A stretch of 64,000 nucleotides of DNA. It comes from Mesostigma viride (lineage: Eukaryota > Streptophyta > Mesostigmatophyceae > Mesostigmatales > Mesostigmataceae). The notes under the pieces are model-generated. The model was given only the letters and a program-made list of their open reading frames with translations. It had not been told where the DNA came from and searched no databases. Below, one piece after another: positions 1 to 12,149 of the stretch (position 1 is the stretch's first letter; every line of letters begins with the position of its first letter). The translations under genes and the position numbers were made by a program. The stretch lies in NCBI GenBank assembly GCA_009746045.1, contig RPFO01000026.1:358501-422500 (forward strand), read 5' to 3'.

Positions 1-1060
1 GGACGGTTTAGGGGGTTAAGCATGTCCGCCCGGCAGGTCGTGATGGGAGGAGCATCGCCGGCCAGGCCAGCAGGGGCTGGCTTGGCGGCAATGTCCTTCA
101 CACTGCCTGGGCGGTGAGGCCGGCGGTGTTCTGCAGGACCTCGATAGCGATTGCATTAATAAATTAATCCTTGAGGCGCTGGTCGATGTCGCGGAGCTGG
201 GCGGTGATGGCGTCGGAGGAGGCCGGGATGGTGGCGGTGGAGGAGGCGAGCGAGGAGGTTGGAGGTGGCGGTGGAAATGGTGGAGAGGAGGGGGAGCTCG
301 GCAGTCAGCGTGCTGCCCATGGCCGCCACATCTGCAGCGATGGGGGCCACGTGCTGCTCGAGGGCCTCCTTGAGGAGTGAGCGGATGGAGGATTCGGTTA
401 AGGTGGTGGTGAGGGGCGTGGGGGACCAGAGCTCCTCGAGGGAGCGGCCAAGGAGGGAGAAAAGGACGCGTACGTAGCTGAAGGTGGGGGCGGCGGCATT
501 TGAGGATGGTGTCGAAGGAGTGGGGGCGTTGCTGGAATTAAGCGTCGGTGAGGCGGCCCTGATGGAAGAGTTGCTTGCACATCTCGAGAAGCGAGGCATA
601 CGATCCGAAAAACACGTAGCTCAGGATCTTGTCGGGGTTGAGCTTGTCAAAAAAGCCGGGCTGGCTGGCGTCAAAGTCGAACGCTTCCCAGGTCGGCTCG
701 GCAGGGCGACTGCGCTTGGGTTCAGGCGACGCTGCTGGCGAGGCGAGCTCGGAAGGGGGCTGCCGGGCGACCACTAGAGCTTGCCGCTAGTGGCGCCGCT
801 GCCTGCTGGGCCGGTGGGCATAGCTGCAGCCGGGGCTGCAGACGTATTTTCATTGCCGAGCGCAGCCGCCAGGCTGCGTTGCGTCGAGAGGCGTTTGCTC
901 ATCGTATATTGCGTAATAGCTGCGGGAAATTATATCAGCATGTGCGTCGTAGAAAGACGCGTCGATTGTGATATTCACGGCTAAATTCGGTGCTCAAACG
1001 TGAAAGTTATGAGCTCCGCCGTCAGCCATGGCTATCTCGTGGCTCGTGGCCTTGTCACGT
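1..1060 (-). pseudogene. ORF1-bearing retroposon, 5' part (decayed copy)
   Basis: This stretch is closely similar to 45250-46300, which holds the 5' half of the same element in the same orientation. ORF1 begins with the ATG at 902 and reads MSKRLSTQRS, against MRKRPLTQRS in the other copy. The frame hits a stop near 775, and later segments of the protein lie in other frames (774-538 and 599-156), so the copy is broken. A short A/T-rich insertion at about 153-170 is absent from the other copy. The region upstream of the ATG, up to about 1050, matches the other copy and is probably the element's 5' UTR. The window edge cuts the downstream end. The role of ORF1 is inferred from the C-terminal part of the better copy, which looks like an L1-type RNA-binding ORF1 protein. 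Confidence 0.7.
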
Positions 1061-1505
1061 GATAACTTTGGCAATACTGCGTTTCAGCCGTAAGACGTAT
1101 CAAATATGCATGCAAACATGAACATTTGACCCTGGCATTGGGGCCCATGGCAGATAATACACCTTTTGAATTTCTATCAAAAACCTGGGTTAAAAAGACA
1201 ACATTTACCACCTAAATGGGCACTGCCCCCATACCACACCTCGAACGGGAAAATTGGCAAAATGGTGAATTTAGGACCAATAGGACCAATAAGTATATCA
1301 ACGCATTACCATGCTATCCACACGGTCCCTTGAGCATCTTACAAACGCTAGGGGCCCCATGGGACCCTACGAGGCCTTGGGATGGCGGGGCAGCGTATAT
1401 CAAGGCCATACCCTGCTGTGGCTAGCTGCCTGTATGTTCTGATCATGCCTGTATGTATACGTACGCGTGCCTAACGGTGTCACAGATGCATGGTGCAGGT
1501 AATGC
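1061..1505. other. Spacer without recognised gene
   Basis: I see no supported gene here. The stretch is moderately A/T-rich and lies between the retroposon fragment and the first tandem repeat unit. The short open frames show no familiar motif. Confidence 0.5.
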
Positions 1506-1926
1506 AATCGGGGTTCTTTGAACGGAGTTTCTTCTATACGTGAATGCGGGAACAAGAGGCCGCTGGATGAGCGGCTTATAGGTCGTAGTGTTTACTCGTA
1601 GCTGTTTGGCTAGAGCTTTTGTGATTAGTAGATGCAATATAGTGCATGGTTGAAAAATGAATTAAATAAAATGTGCGTTCCGCGCTTGGGTTGATTATAC
1701 CCGGGCGGAACGGGGCGTGAGGTGCAGTGCCCCTGAAAAGAACAACCTACGCATTATTTAATACTAGCCGTGCAGATTCGGGATATTCTACCCCCGGTCT
1801 GTACGGTTAGCGTCTTACTAGCATCCACTGAACATAAGGGTTTAATGACGTCAGTTAGCTAGGGATAAGGGAGGTTTTGCGACTAAAAGCCGCTCTGGCT
1901 GGTTTTGTCGGCCTCTTTCTTTGCTC
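1506..1926 (+). repeat. Repeat block A, copy 1
   Basis: This 421 bp block recurs at 2893-3313 with the same length and no difference that I could see. It contains a strong hairpin at 1676-1712: arms CGTTCCGC and GCGGAACG enclose an inner GGGT/ACCC stem. A smaller hairpin, GCCGCT/AGCGGC, lies near 1559-1575. No coding sequence is recognised. Strand is nominal. Confidence 0.85.
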
Positions 1927-2766
1927 GTTGTCGTTGCGGCGGCAGCCGCAGCTATGGGTGCTGCGGAGCAAAATCCCAAAAGCACTGGTTGCACTGGCCA
2001 CTTGGCCAGTGGTGAGACTTCCAGTTGTTAACCGGCCAGGCGTAGTTCCTCGCCCGGTTAACTAAAAGAAAAGAAAATGATTACCTCCGGTCCGCACCTT
2101 TTCCCCAGCTTGGGGTCTTTGGTGGGCCGGATGCCGTGACAGGTGCTCAACTGTCGCTTGGTCGGCCCAGTGCGCGAGCTGGTGCTCCGTACCTGGGGAT
2201 GCTTGCACCCCGGGTTGGAGCCGGATGGCTGGCACTGGCGACCCGTGTCTCGGTCCGCGGCCTGCGGCTTTTTCTTCGGAAATTGCTGCTGGCCAGCAAA
2301 CTTTGCAATAATTTGCCTTCCGCCGAGGGGGGGGTGGTTGGGGCTGGGGACGGCGATGGGAAAAGCGCCTAAGCTAGAATTTTTTTCCCCACGCATAGAA
2401 ACCTCGGGGGGAATGCGGTCTTGGCTGAACGGACTCTCGTTCAGCCAGGTGCCTGGGGCTGTGGCCTCGGGCATCCGGGCTGGCGGGGCCTGGGCTAGGT
2501 CCACGTTTTTTCTCGAAGCACCCCGGGTCTATGGGGAGACGGCCATAGCGGTACCGACTCGGGGCCCCGAGAGGGGTCATGATAGGCTGGCCGTGCGCAA
2601 TCGCAGTGCAAATGCGCTGGGCCTTTTTGGGCCTGGCCATGCATCCACAGCCGCCGGGCACACGCCTCCCGATGTGGGGGGGCTCCCGTTTTGCGGCAGG
2701 GCGGTCACTTGTGACAACGAGCAAGGTGGAGTGCGGCTTCAAGGGAAAGCCAGGGCGGGGGTGATT
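1927..2766. other. Segment X, present only in the first tandem unit
   Basis: This 840 bp GC-rich segment sits between block A and block C in the first unit. In the second unit it is replaced by 33 bp (3314-3346). It holds short palindromes: CACTGGCC/GGCCAGTG near 1994-2013, and GTTAACCGG/CCGGTTAAC near 2027-2062. Open frames of up to about 210 codons exist on both strands, but they overlap heavily and have no familiar motif, so I do not call a gene. Confidence 0.55.
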
Positions 2767-2895
2767 GGGCAACGTACTTCATGAAGGGCCTTGAACGGCG
2801 TGCCTCCGGGCATGTCAATTAGTGTCACATGTATGCTTCCACTTATTGTTTTAATGAAGATGCTGGTTTTTGTGGGAGCTACGTGGGACATGAAT
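2767..2895 (+). repeat. Repeat block C, copy 1
   Basis: This 129 bp block recurs at 3347-3475 with identical length and, by eye, identical sequence. It joins directly to block A copy 2 with a shared AAT at the junction (2893-2895), which looks like the breakpoint of a tandem duplication. Strand is nominal. Confidence 0.8.
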
Positions 2896-3313
2896 CGGGG
2901 TTCTTTGAACGGAGTTTCTTCTATACGTGAATGCGGGAACAAGAGGCCGCTGGATGAGCGGCTTATAGGTCGTAGTGTTTACTCGTAGCTGTTTGGCTAG
3001 AGCTTTTGTGATTAGTAGATGCAATATAGTGCATGGTTGAAAAATGAATTAAATAAAATGTGCGTTCCGCGCTTGGGTTGATTATACCCGGGCGGAACGG
3101 GGCGTGAGGTGCAGTGCCCCTGAAAAGAACAACCTACGCATTATTTAATACTAGCCGTGCAGATTCGGGATATTCTACCCCCGGTCTGTACGGTTAGCGT
3201 CTTACTAGCATCCACTGAACATAAGGGTTTAATGACGTCAGTTAGCTAGGGATAAGGGAGGTTTTGCGACTAAAAGCCGCTCTGGCTGGTTTTGTCGGCC
3301 TCTTTCTTTGCTC
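2893..3313 (+). repeat. Repeat block A, copy 2
   Basis: Second copy of the 421 bp block at 1506-1926, including the same hairpin. It is followed by 33 bp of different sequence rich in CCCA repeats (3314-3346), then by block C copy 2. Confidence 0.85.
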
Positions 3314-3346
3314 CCCACCCACCCACCCTTGTCTTGGTTGCCTCTA

Positions 3347-3475
3347 GGGCAACGTACTTCATGAAGGGCCTTGAACGGCGTGCCTCCGGGCATGTCAATT
3401 AGTGTCACATGTATGCTTCCACTTATTGTTTTAATGAAGATGCTGGTTTTTGTGGGAGCTACGTGGGACATGAAT
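3347..3475 (+). repeat. Repeat block C, copy 2
   Basis: Second copy of the 129 bp block at 2767-2895. Its right edge at 3475 marks the end of the duplicated region. Strand is nominal. Confidence 0.8.
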
Positions 3476-4964
3476 ATACTGTTGCATATGGTTGCTGAGG
3501 TTGCCCGGCTTGAACATGGCCCACCCCTTACGGTAAACTTTCTCTAAGCATATGCCAAACCTTCTTTGACATCACGGACATGCTGGCCACCACCCAGCGA
3601 TGAAAAAACATTGCATTTGCATTGCAACTAACCCATTAATGCAGCCCAATGAAGTTACAAACAAAACAACGACGTGCTAACATGCAACGCTTTGTGAGCG
3701 AATTCAGGGTGCATGATGTAACACGTAAACCATACTGTATATACTGTCTGAGAACACCCTGAACGACTGCAGGCCATAGGACCATGGTTTATAACTAATA
3801 ACACATGAGTAAAACTGCTCTTACGCATGCGTGTTTTAGCTGCAGCGGACGACGAAGATAGAGACGTAAAAAATGGTATGACGTAAACCAACTATGTGTG
3901 ACAGTTATGTGCACAGAGAGCGTCCCCTCTTTTTAGGCATAGCTGGCTGACTCAAAACACCACAACAGCGTTGCCAGTTACACTCATGATCTAGGACACC
4001 CCGGCACGAACCTGCTACTTACGTCGCCACTTACAGATGGTTGCAAAAAAGTCGCTGAAATCCGCAGCCGTCAGGTCAGCTTTCCGAGAGCAGAGCGCAC
4101 CAAAGCTGGCCAACCGGTTCGAAAATGATATAAACCACGCTTGTGCTGCGTTCTAGGTCCAAGAAATACCGAAAGTGAAGACCTATATAAGGTGCGCTCG
4201 CTGCCCAGCCTGAACGTCCCTAAGACATGGTCGACAATGGAAATCGGGCAAGAATATCACGGCCCATGCAGGCGCTCCCATGTCTAATACTCCGTTCCTG
4301 AACTCCAGACTATAAACAAAATCGTCCACAAAAATTTTCTGGCTTGATTCGTACCATGCACCATTGCTAATACACTAACATGTTTGTGCCAAAATCGACC
4401 CTCCGCGAGCAGGCGATCTGCGACCCATTTGTGTTGTGCCACTCAGTGTGCTACAGCGCTACACATAACAACTTGCGCAGAAAATTTTCACAGCCTTTAA
4501 GCATAACTATAACAACCTTTCGTTTTTGCTACTGGGCGCCCGAAATGGTAAACGCACGTACGTGAAAACGCCGGCCACGATTGTCAGGTCGCCATATCCA
4601 CCTCACATCATTCCCGCACCCACTTTTTCGCTCCAAAATCGGTTATATTTTTGGTCGAGGTACCTACTTTCCCGCGCATCTACCCGGTACCCGGGTACGG
4701 AATCCGGGTGCCATGTGCCGGTACCACAGATCGGGTACATCACGGCGGGTACCGTCCACATGGGGTTCGGACCATATAGTGACCCCCCCTACCTGGTACC
4801 TCGGTTATAGTGATCGACCTCCAGGACAAATTAGGACAAAGTCCTAAATTTAGGACCGTGAGTGGATTAACAGCTAGAGGGGCATGCCACGTAGCAGGTA
4901 GTGCCTATAGTTGTAGCGGCCGCGCCGGGCGTTCTTCCCACGATAGGTGACGCACCTCGTCCCC
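3476..4964. other. Spacer without recognised gene
   Basis: No gene can be supported. The sequence is of mixed composition with only short open frames. GGTACC-rich words cluster at about 4670-4810 (several GGTACC/GGGTACC motifs in 130 bp), giving a weak local repeat with no obvious function. Confidence 0.45.
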
Positions 4965-7849
4965 ATTAATTATTTAATTAATTAGACTCGTGCTCCCGTT
5001 GGGGAGTCACGGAGCATTAACCCCGATGGATGGATGGATGGATGGATGGATGGGTGCAAACAGTCCTACCGGTCTAATAATCTATCTACATCAGCTACCT
5101 ACAACATCTATCTAAACAACATCACGCTACCCTAGGGGAGCTGTCTGGCGTGCCTCCCGTGGGTTTGCACACGTGGGCGCTTCCCCACGGGGGGGGGCTC
5201 GTTGTCCTCTATGACCTGGGCCCACTTGGCCTTGTCCATCATCTTCTTCCAAATCACGGAGAGGCCTATACTAGGCCCCCCGGCCATGTCCTCTACTATA
5301 TGGCTTGTATATACTCTATACACAATGAGGAGGGAGCTTGCACTAGCTTGCACTAAACTGATAGCTATAGCATGCAATATAGCAATATAGCTGTTCTTTG
5401 AAGGTGCGGGCCTTGCGGCGTCTAACATCACGGGGCCCGGCCCACGGCGCCAGGAGGTGCCGGCCGGCCAGGCTGTCAGAGCTGGTCGCAGTCCCGCGGG
5501 GGGGCCACATGAGGTGTCTACCTGGTTGCATGCGAGCTAGGTGCCCTACGAGCTGCAGGCGCCGCTGCTTAATGGTGCTGGTGATATATGGCATGCCAAG
5601 GTAAAGGTCGTCATTGCGGACATGAGCAGCATATCCTATACTCTGAAAATGGATCGCAGCATGTTGGTGACCGCGCCGTCCAGCTTGCGGGCCAGGTCGG
5701 CGGTGAGGGTACGTCCACGTCTCGGCCCCATACGTAAGAACAGGCCGGAAGGACGAGGACCTTGAACAGGTCCTGTTTCTCGATCTTGCCAAGGGGCTTG
5801 CGCCACAGGGCCCGGTAATGGCGTAAAGCGTGCCAGGCGAGGGAGAATTGCGGTGGTCCACATCAGCCTCGCAGCTGGGAAGCAGGCTGCCCAGCAGCTT
5901 GACGCGGTCCCGATACAGGACTCGAGAGCCGTCAAGGAGATAGAGGGGTGGCGGTGGGTGGGTGAGCCCAATCGCCAGAGCTTCTGTCTTCTTGCTGACC
6001 TCAAGCCCCGGCACTGCATGGGCCTCGATAGCCATGCAGTCAAGCCATGTCTGCAGGGCCCAGTGTCCTCGAAGAGGGTGGTGTCGTCTGCGTAGATGAT
6101 GTCCGCCAGCCGAATCTCCGTTTCCGCTCCGCCATGCCAGAAGTGGTTGGCAACCTGCACCCCTGGTTCCCTACCCACGATGCGGGCAAATCGCTTGCGC
6201 GCCTGAATCATTACGTTACTATTCGACCACAATAATGAACAGGTAGGGCGACAGCACGCAGCCCCGCTGCCACACACCCGGCCTTCCGTGAAGGGCATGG
6301 TACGTGGCGTGGTCCCGTAAGAAGTGCGCACTGAAGTGGTGGACCCCTCATACAGGTTGCCGATCATTGACAGCAGTAAGGGGGCGGGGGATCCGGAACA
6401 GCTCGAGGATGTCCCATAGCGCAGGCCAGAAAACCGAATCGAAGGCTTTGATGAAGTCCACCAGCACAACTGAGGTGCAAAGCCAGCAAAGGGGACTCAC
6501 CATGCAGGCTGAAGGCGTTGCAGTTCCTCCATAAGTCGGCGAGTAGCAAAGAGCGCCTGTACTGTGTTGCGACCTGAACGGAAGCCGTGCTGAGTCTCGC
6601 TGAGGTGACCGTCCAGGGCCGTGCGCAGGTGGTTCAGGATGAGCCGCATAAGATCGAATTAAGCTTGAGCCCTCACTGTTGAAATGAGGGCCGGGGGCAC
6701 TTTGGATGCACACCCCTCTGTAGTTGCCGGGGTCGGCTGGGGACCCCTTGTTCTTGTACAGCATCGTGCGAAAACTGTGTTGCCAGGCCGCTGGAGGCGG
6801 TTGCGACGACAGCAGAAGGCGGTTGCAGATATCCCGGAAGAGCAGCATAACACCGGTGTCCTCAAATTCGGCTGCAAGTTTCACAACTGCGGCAGGAATC
6901 TCGTCGGAGCCGGTGGCTGCGTCAAAACGCAGACGCTGGACCTCCTCCGTGACCTCGCTAGAGGTGAAATTAACTAATTAATTAATTAAGATCATAGCTC
7001 CGTGGGGAGCATATGTAACACATAGCCCTGAGAAAGGGGCATCTATGGGTTTGTAATACAATCAGGGCGACAACCTGCAGGTGTATGTAGGATGTACAAC
7101 TATCACCTGCTCTGGGTGCACAAGGTGCACCTGCACCGCCATGATGGTTCATGCCTCCAAATCGAGCTCACACAGGGCGGCTCACTTTGGGAGAGGTGAA
7201 AGGAGGCATGTCTGACGGGCCGCCAAGTGGGCCGATCAGCGGGGGGACTAGGTAGTCCGCCGCTGACCTGGGCGGGGCCGGGGGCCCAGCGGGGCCGGCC
7301 AGGGCAGCCGGGCGGGCGGCGGCGGCTGGGAGCAGGGGCCGGTGGGGGCGGCGCAGCTGTCCCCACGACCTCGGCCGTGGCCGCGGCCCAGGTACGATTA
7401 AGCCGCTTGGCTGCTGGGGCGCCAGGAACGTTGTGGCGGTGGGGCCGGCCGAGGCCGTCCGGGTGCCCGAGGCGCTTGTACCAGAACCAGGCCCCCTTGC
7501 CGTCGTGCTTCTGATCGGGCAGCTGCGCAGGTCCTTGACCATCTGCTGAGCGTCTGCCTAGTCTCAGCCTGCATGCTCGTAGGCAACCCGCGCAGAGCCG
7601 CTTGCAGCCCGGTTTTGGCGGTCGGGTCCCTGTTGCAGCGGCGGAGCATCTGCCTAGCGGCGACCACTGTCGGTGCGTGGCGCGGTGGACAGCAAGCTGT
7701 CGGCGCGGAGGCAAGGAGGGGAGGGTGCGGGCAGCCAGACGGTACTTCAATGGCAGCGATACCGCGGAGGATCCCTGAAATATCACTGATATTTCCGGGG
7801 CCCGGCGGCAGAATGGCGTGTAACTGCTGGCGGCTGCCCCTGCATGGCG
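4965..7849 (-). pseudogene. LINE family 1 reverse transcriptase, decayed copy
   Basis: Read on the minus strand, this is a non-LTR retrotransposon ORF2 fragment in several frames. The pieces include a linker upstream of the RT (about 7849-7200), RT palm segments with VDFIKAFDSVFW (about 6460-6420) and IIYADDTTLFE (about 6095-6060), and the C-terminal WPPR/KEQL region near 5400-5510. It is a diverged copy of the element at 42301-44217. Stop codons and frameshifts break it throughout. Its 3' end is at low coordinates: (GATG)n at about 5026-5052, a GGAGCA/TGCTCC-type hairpin at about 4991-5015, and a (TTAA)n tail at about 4965-4984. A 222 bp element is inserted at 6970-7191. The 5' boundary is uncertain. 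Confidence 0.85.
6970..7191 (-). mobile_element. 222 bp short retroposed element inside LINE RT
   Basis: The insertion is flanked by a perfect 10 bp duplication, AGAGGTGAAA, at 6960-6969 and 7192-7201. The related LINE copy at about 42375-42395 (plus strand) carries the uninterrupted site. Read on the minus strand, the element ends with the hairpin GCTCC-CCAC-GGAGC, then a few bases and TTAATTAATTAATT. Its 3' two thirds resemble the terminal units at about 42047-42290, 44255-44533 and 46593-46840, which are 3' UTR sequences of the ORF1-bearing retroposon. It is either a 5'-truncated copy of that element or a SINE built on its 3' end. Confidence 0.85.
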
Positions 7850-7940
7850 TCGAAGACTGCCAGAAAGTCGTGCCCCGATTGGTGGGGGATCGTTGTCCTC
7901 TACAACCTGGGCCCATATGGCATTGGACCGCCTCTGTCAG
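7850..7940 (-). pseudogene. Fragment of LINE family 1 ORF2 C-terminus
   Basis: One minus-strand frame reads AIWAQVVEDNDPPPIG, close to KWAQVIEDNEPPPVGKR at the C-terminal end of the LINE ORF at about 43930-43990. It is a short relic of another copy lying next to the larger LINE remnant. Confidence 0.55.
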
Positions 7941-8099
7941 TACACATGTGTGTCTCTCAGACCAAGCCCGCGGCAAGGTGGCTCTCAGGAATTGCGGCAC
8001 GTGCTATATCGTGCGGTCCGAATCTGATGCTTATTATTATCAAGGAGACAACCAACTTATAATTATATCATCACGAAGGCTGACCTTGTTCATTCGATC

Positions 8100-8500
8100 T
8101 CTTATATTGTTGATATCACCTTCATTTGTTTTGCAGGCGACGTATACCAACGGCAAGCTACTGGCATCCCTATGGGCACTAACTTTGCAGGGCTCCTTGT
8201 TGCAAACCTACATACACTTACGGGCTTGCATTCATAGTTGTCCAGGCATAGTAGTTGTCTCACTTCATGGAGAATCTCATTACCTCAAATGATGATGTTC
8301 TCATGAGGCGTTTTATCCACATGTCATGCCGATACATTGATGATGTCATTGCTTTCGACAACCCTGATTTTGCAACCCATTTGTATATCACTAGTGATCC
8401 TAGCCCAGTGAAGCTCACGTCGGAGCATGAGGATACTAGTTGCCCCACCTCGATCTTACCATTACCAGCAGTCACGTGTCTATCTATTAAAGAACAAAAT
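8100..8500 (+). pseudogene. Reverse transcriptase fragment with GIPMGTN and YIDD motifs
   Basis: One frame near 8140-8215 reads ATGIPMGTNFAGLLVANL, and another near 8320-8390 reads RYIDDVIAFDNPDF. In known RTs, a GIPMG-type motif followed by Y-[IV]-DD with an NP after it is typical of certain cellular or Penelope-like RTs, and differs from the YADD of the LINE copies here. The two motifs lie in different frames and the spacing is short, so this is a decayed fragment. No start, endonuclease domain or terminal repeat is visible. Assignment to Penelope-like elements is tentative; the RT identity itself is firmer. Confidence 0.6.
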
Positions 8501-10396
8501 TAATTACATTACCCATAACGATATCGATGAGAAGGGCCGGCGTATATACGACTATCTACTATATGATAATTAAGGGGACTCGCACGTCCAAAAGCCTGAA
8601 AAACTGACTTTAATGAACATCAGTTCCAATGCACTTGGGAACCATCTAGTGATGATTGAGTACCATAAATATGATGTTTGGACATTCATGCCACCACTTG
8701 TTGGGGTTACTACCCCCAACCACGCACCGGTGGCGAACTAAAAATAGAAAAAGACGCTATTTAATTATGAGATATTTTGCCCAAGACAAACCACTTATCC
8801 AAATGACCTACCCATACATTCCTGCAAAGTTCCCCCACTTCTAAAAAATCTGGGCTATATTCACATGGTCAAAATAATCACATTTGTTTGAGTTATTAAT
8901 TTCCCCGCAAAATGGGTACTTTTTTGAGCAAAAAAAAAAAAAAATCAAATCATCAACACATCGAATGGGGTCATCCATACATGCGAAATTCCACTGAGTG
9001 GGGGGAAACACAACCCCAAAGTTTGAGCTCATTCTGACAAGCGTAGCTCAAGTTATTGATTTTCCTAGCTGTGATGCCACCTGGGTAGACGCTAAAAGAG
9101 AATTGAGTTAGTGCTGAGCCAAAATGACATCTGTCTTGCTACCCTAGACACCCCAAAACATGCCCACTTTGATCACGGAGTGTGAGGAGGATGTCCGGAG
9201 CGTCATACGCCCCACCCCTCCATCAGCACAGCCAGCCTTGTGAGTCTGTGTGAGCCAAGGCTGGTAGGACGACACGCCTGAGCAGCATATGTAATGCCTA
9301 TCTCAGGCTAATAATGTGTGATTTTGTGCCAACAACCAAGTTGTTTCACCCAACAACACATTAAAAACCCTCTTCCAAAATGCCCAACAAGCCGGCCACG
9401 TGGAGGACCACACACGCAGTATACTGTATAAAGAGAAAATAAGCTGACTTTTTATCCAGCCAACCTGTGGCTAGCTGCTCTGGTTAGCATGACAAAGGCT
9501 ATCATTTACTCAGTGGGAAAGGTGAAGAGACCATTGGAACAACCTACCTGACGCATGTGCCACCAAAGCATTGTGTCCCGCAAAATGCACACTGCCTCCT
9601 TTCTAACAAGCACGAGCCACTTTCTTTAGGAGACAGGTGCCAGCTCGTCAGTGTCTGGGGAAAATGATGCCGCTGCTTAGGAAGACCGCGTGAATTTCCT
9701 CGAACACAACTGTCTATAAAGCAAAAGAAATTTCAGAGAAGCATGAAAATAAAAGCATTACACCTTCCCGACAGGTTGCGGGCCACGCGCTGCAGAAAGC
9801 CAGCTATGTCACAGACGAACTTGCTAAAAGACATCCAGGAATCCAGCGATGCAGCGCCAGGACCCGCAACTTCCTGGCTGCATCTGGCCGGAAAGAAGGC
9901 AAAAAGCTTACGCTCAACGAGCTAAGAAAGCAGGAAAACGCTAGAGTAAGACGTTTAATACAAGAACGTACCATAACGGGCATTTATTCGTGCCCAGGCG
10001 CACAAGAAAGGCCACCCTCTCATGGAGAGGTTGGGCACGCATCGCGCAGGCCTAATGTTACAGTATCTTACCGCAAAATGACGGGAAAGGTAAAGATAGC
10101 AGCGGGAATTTTTACGGCTTTAGAAACATCATTAAACTAGCTTTCCTTACGACCATCAAAACTGGCAACAATCGACAATCACACCGGCAGGCATCCATTA
10201 TACTTTATTCATCCCGACAGAAATTCAGGCCGGACCGGCCCCCCCTGCCGATGCATGGCAAAGAAAAAAAGCCCGCGATCGACATTATTATAGATCGCAA
10301 CCATCCCACCATAAATTAGAATCAGTAACTAATTTTCTCCAACAATCGAGCATTTTTTCTGCTTTCCGCGTGCCAGATTTGTCACGTTTCGTCTAA
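8501..10396. other. Spacer without recognised gene
   Basis: No gene is supported. Composition is A/T-rich for this window, with a poly-A run at about 8930-8945 and only short open frames. I found no tRNA-like fold, no terminal repeats and no conserved coding motif. Confidence 0.5.
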
Positions 10397-12149
10397 ATGC
10401 AGTCGCCATGGCCACTTCCGCAAGGGGTGCGCGCACCGTGCACCCACTTTTCACGGTACGGAGGGTACCGCGGAATTTTTTTGGCGCGGAAAATATTCGC
10501 CGCGCCGAGTCCCCTTAAGCGCAAGGATCAGGTCTGCCTTCGTGGCTGCGCAACCTTTGATGCACGTCGGTGGATGCCGAATGCGGCATGGATCTCACGC
10601 CACCCTACACTGAAGCTAATCATGCGATCCGTGGACTGATCTAGTTGGCTCTCAGCTGCTCCCTGAGCAACCCCGCGCCTGCCCCAGCCCCGCTACACCT
10701 GCGCGATGCCCGGGTGGTCGCCGCCCGCGGCTGAGCGCTAGCTAGTGCAGGCCCGCCGCCGCGGGGAGGACCTGTACCCATGCATACCATGAGCGGCTGA
10801 CCCAAGCACATAGTGCCGCACACGCGGAGGAGGTGGAGACACTTGCCGCCGTCGGAGATCAATCGCCACACCGGCGGCCGCCAACCGGCACAAGGCGGCA
10901 TGGCGGTCTCTCGACCGTGTCACTCGATGTCGGGAAGTTATGTAGAGGGCTGACATCCCGGGCACGGTCCCCCAGTGAACGCGTTGAGCTTTGGTTCAGC
11001 TCCCAGGCCAAACTATCGGGGGCTCCTGGACCAGCCCCCCCGCTCCACCCCGCTCCCGCTGCACGTTCTGCGGCTAGCCGCAGCGGATCAACCTATTCAG
11101 AGCCCCCACAGGCGCCCACGTGCGAAACGGACAACCTCGTCCCACCGCTCTCCAGCTCCCTCAGTGGTGGACGGCCCCCACAATGAGTGCATGGACCCCG
11201 TGCGGGAATGGGCTGCTGCCTGCATAGTCCACCCTCCGCAACGATGCTGCCATGGGAGTGGACAATATTTCACCGGAGGTGGTTAAGATGCCAGAGCTTG
11301 AGCCTGTCCTCCGGGGTACATTTGCAACCGGATCCATGCTGTTACGTACGGCACCCCCCCGCCGTATTTACGCGTATTAAACCGTTCGAATGGCCCCGCC
11401 GTATTTACGGCAAAAATACGGCTGGATTAAATTACGGCGCGTCATGGTCGATAGCAGACACTGCACTTTTCCCTAGGCAAATCGGCGCGGCGCCGGCGCG
11501 ACGCAGGGCTTTTGCCATGTGTAAGCAGCGCAGCTGCAGTGCTGCACAGCCTGCACTTGACCAAGCTGCCAGCACTGCAGCTTGGCGTGCACAGTAAAAT
11601 TAGAATGCAACTAAGCTCACGTTGTCGAGGGGCTAGCTGCGTTCTGTCATTTGTGTTTGTTGTAGCCATGGCAGGTGGGAGAAAAGCAGGACTGCACGTG
11701 CTTAGGGTCACTGGTTGAAAAAGTCACAAACCTTCACTTGGTACATAGAGCACGAGCGTGTGAGGCTTTAATGCAAGTACTGCGGTCTTTCCATGGGCAC
11801 TCGGGAGAAACCCGTCGGGGCTACACGCATCCGAGCTCCTTTGGGCTGGTGAGGCTGGCGAAGGCATCGGCAAATGCACAAAGGTTCCGGCCGACGTGGC
11901 AGATTTTTTTTTAGGTCGTTTTAAAGAAAAGGCCGAATAGGTGAATAAGAAAAAGGATCTCGGCAAGGCAGTCGAACTGGTGCGCCATGTCGCACGCGCG
12001 GTAGGCCAGGCGAGCAGCTCATGTCCGGCTGCTTCGACCCCTCTTTTTGTTGGGCGTCTCTTTGTTGGGCGGTTCCTTGCTGGGACGCGGTGCTTCCAGC
12101 TCGCTCAGCGCCGGGGCAGTCTGAGCTTAATTGCTACGGCCAGCTGGTA
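10397..12149. other. GC-rich spacer, no gene supported
   Basis: Several overlapping frames of 70-140 codons lie on both strands at 10400-12150, but none has a recognisable domain, codon periodicity that I could confirm, or a clear start with splice sites. Repeated words of the type GCCGTATTTACG occur at about 11360-11440. I leave the stretch unassigned. Confidence 0.4.

Noticed and set aside
2143-2784. 213-codon frame in segment X
   Set aside because: No motif, overlapping frames on both strands, and the segment is absent from the second unit.
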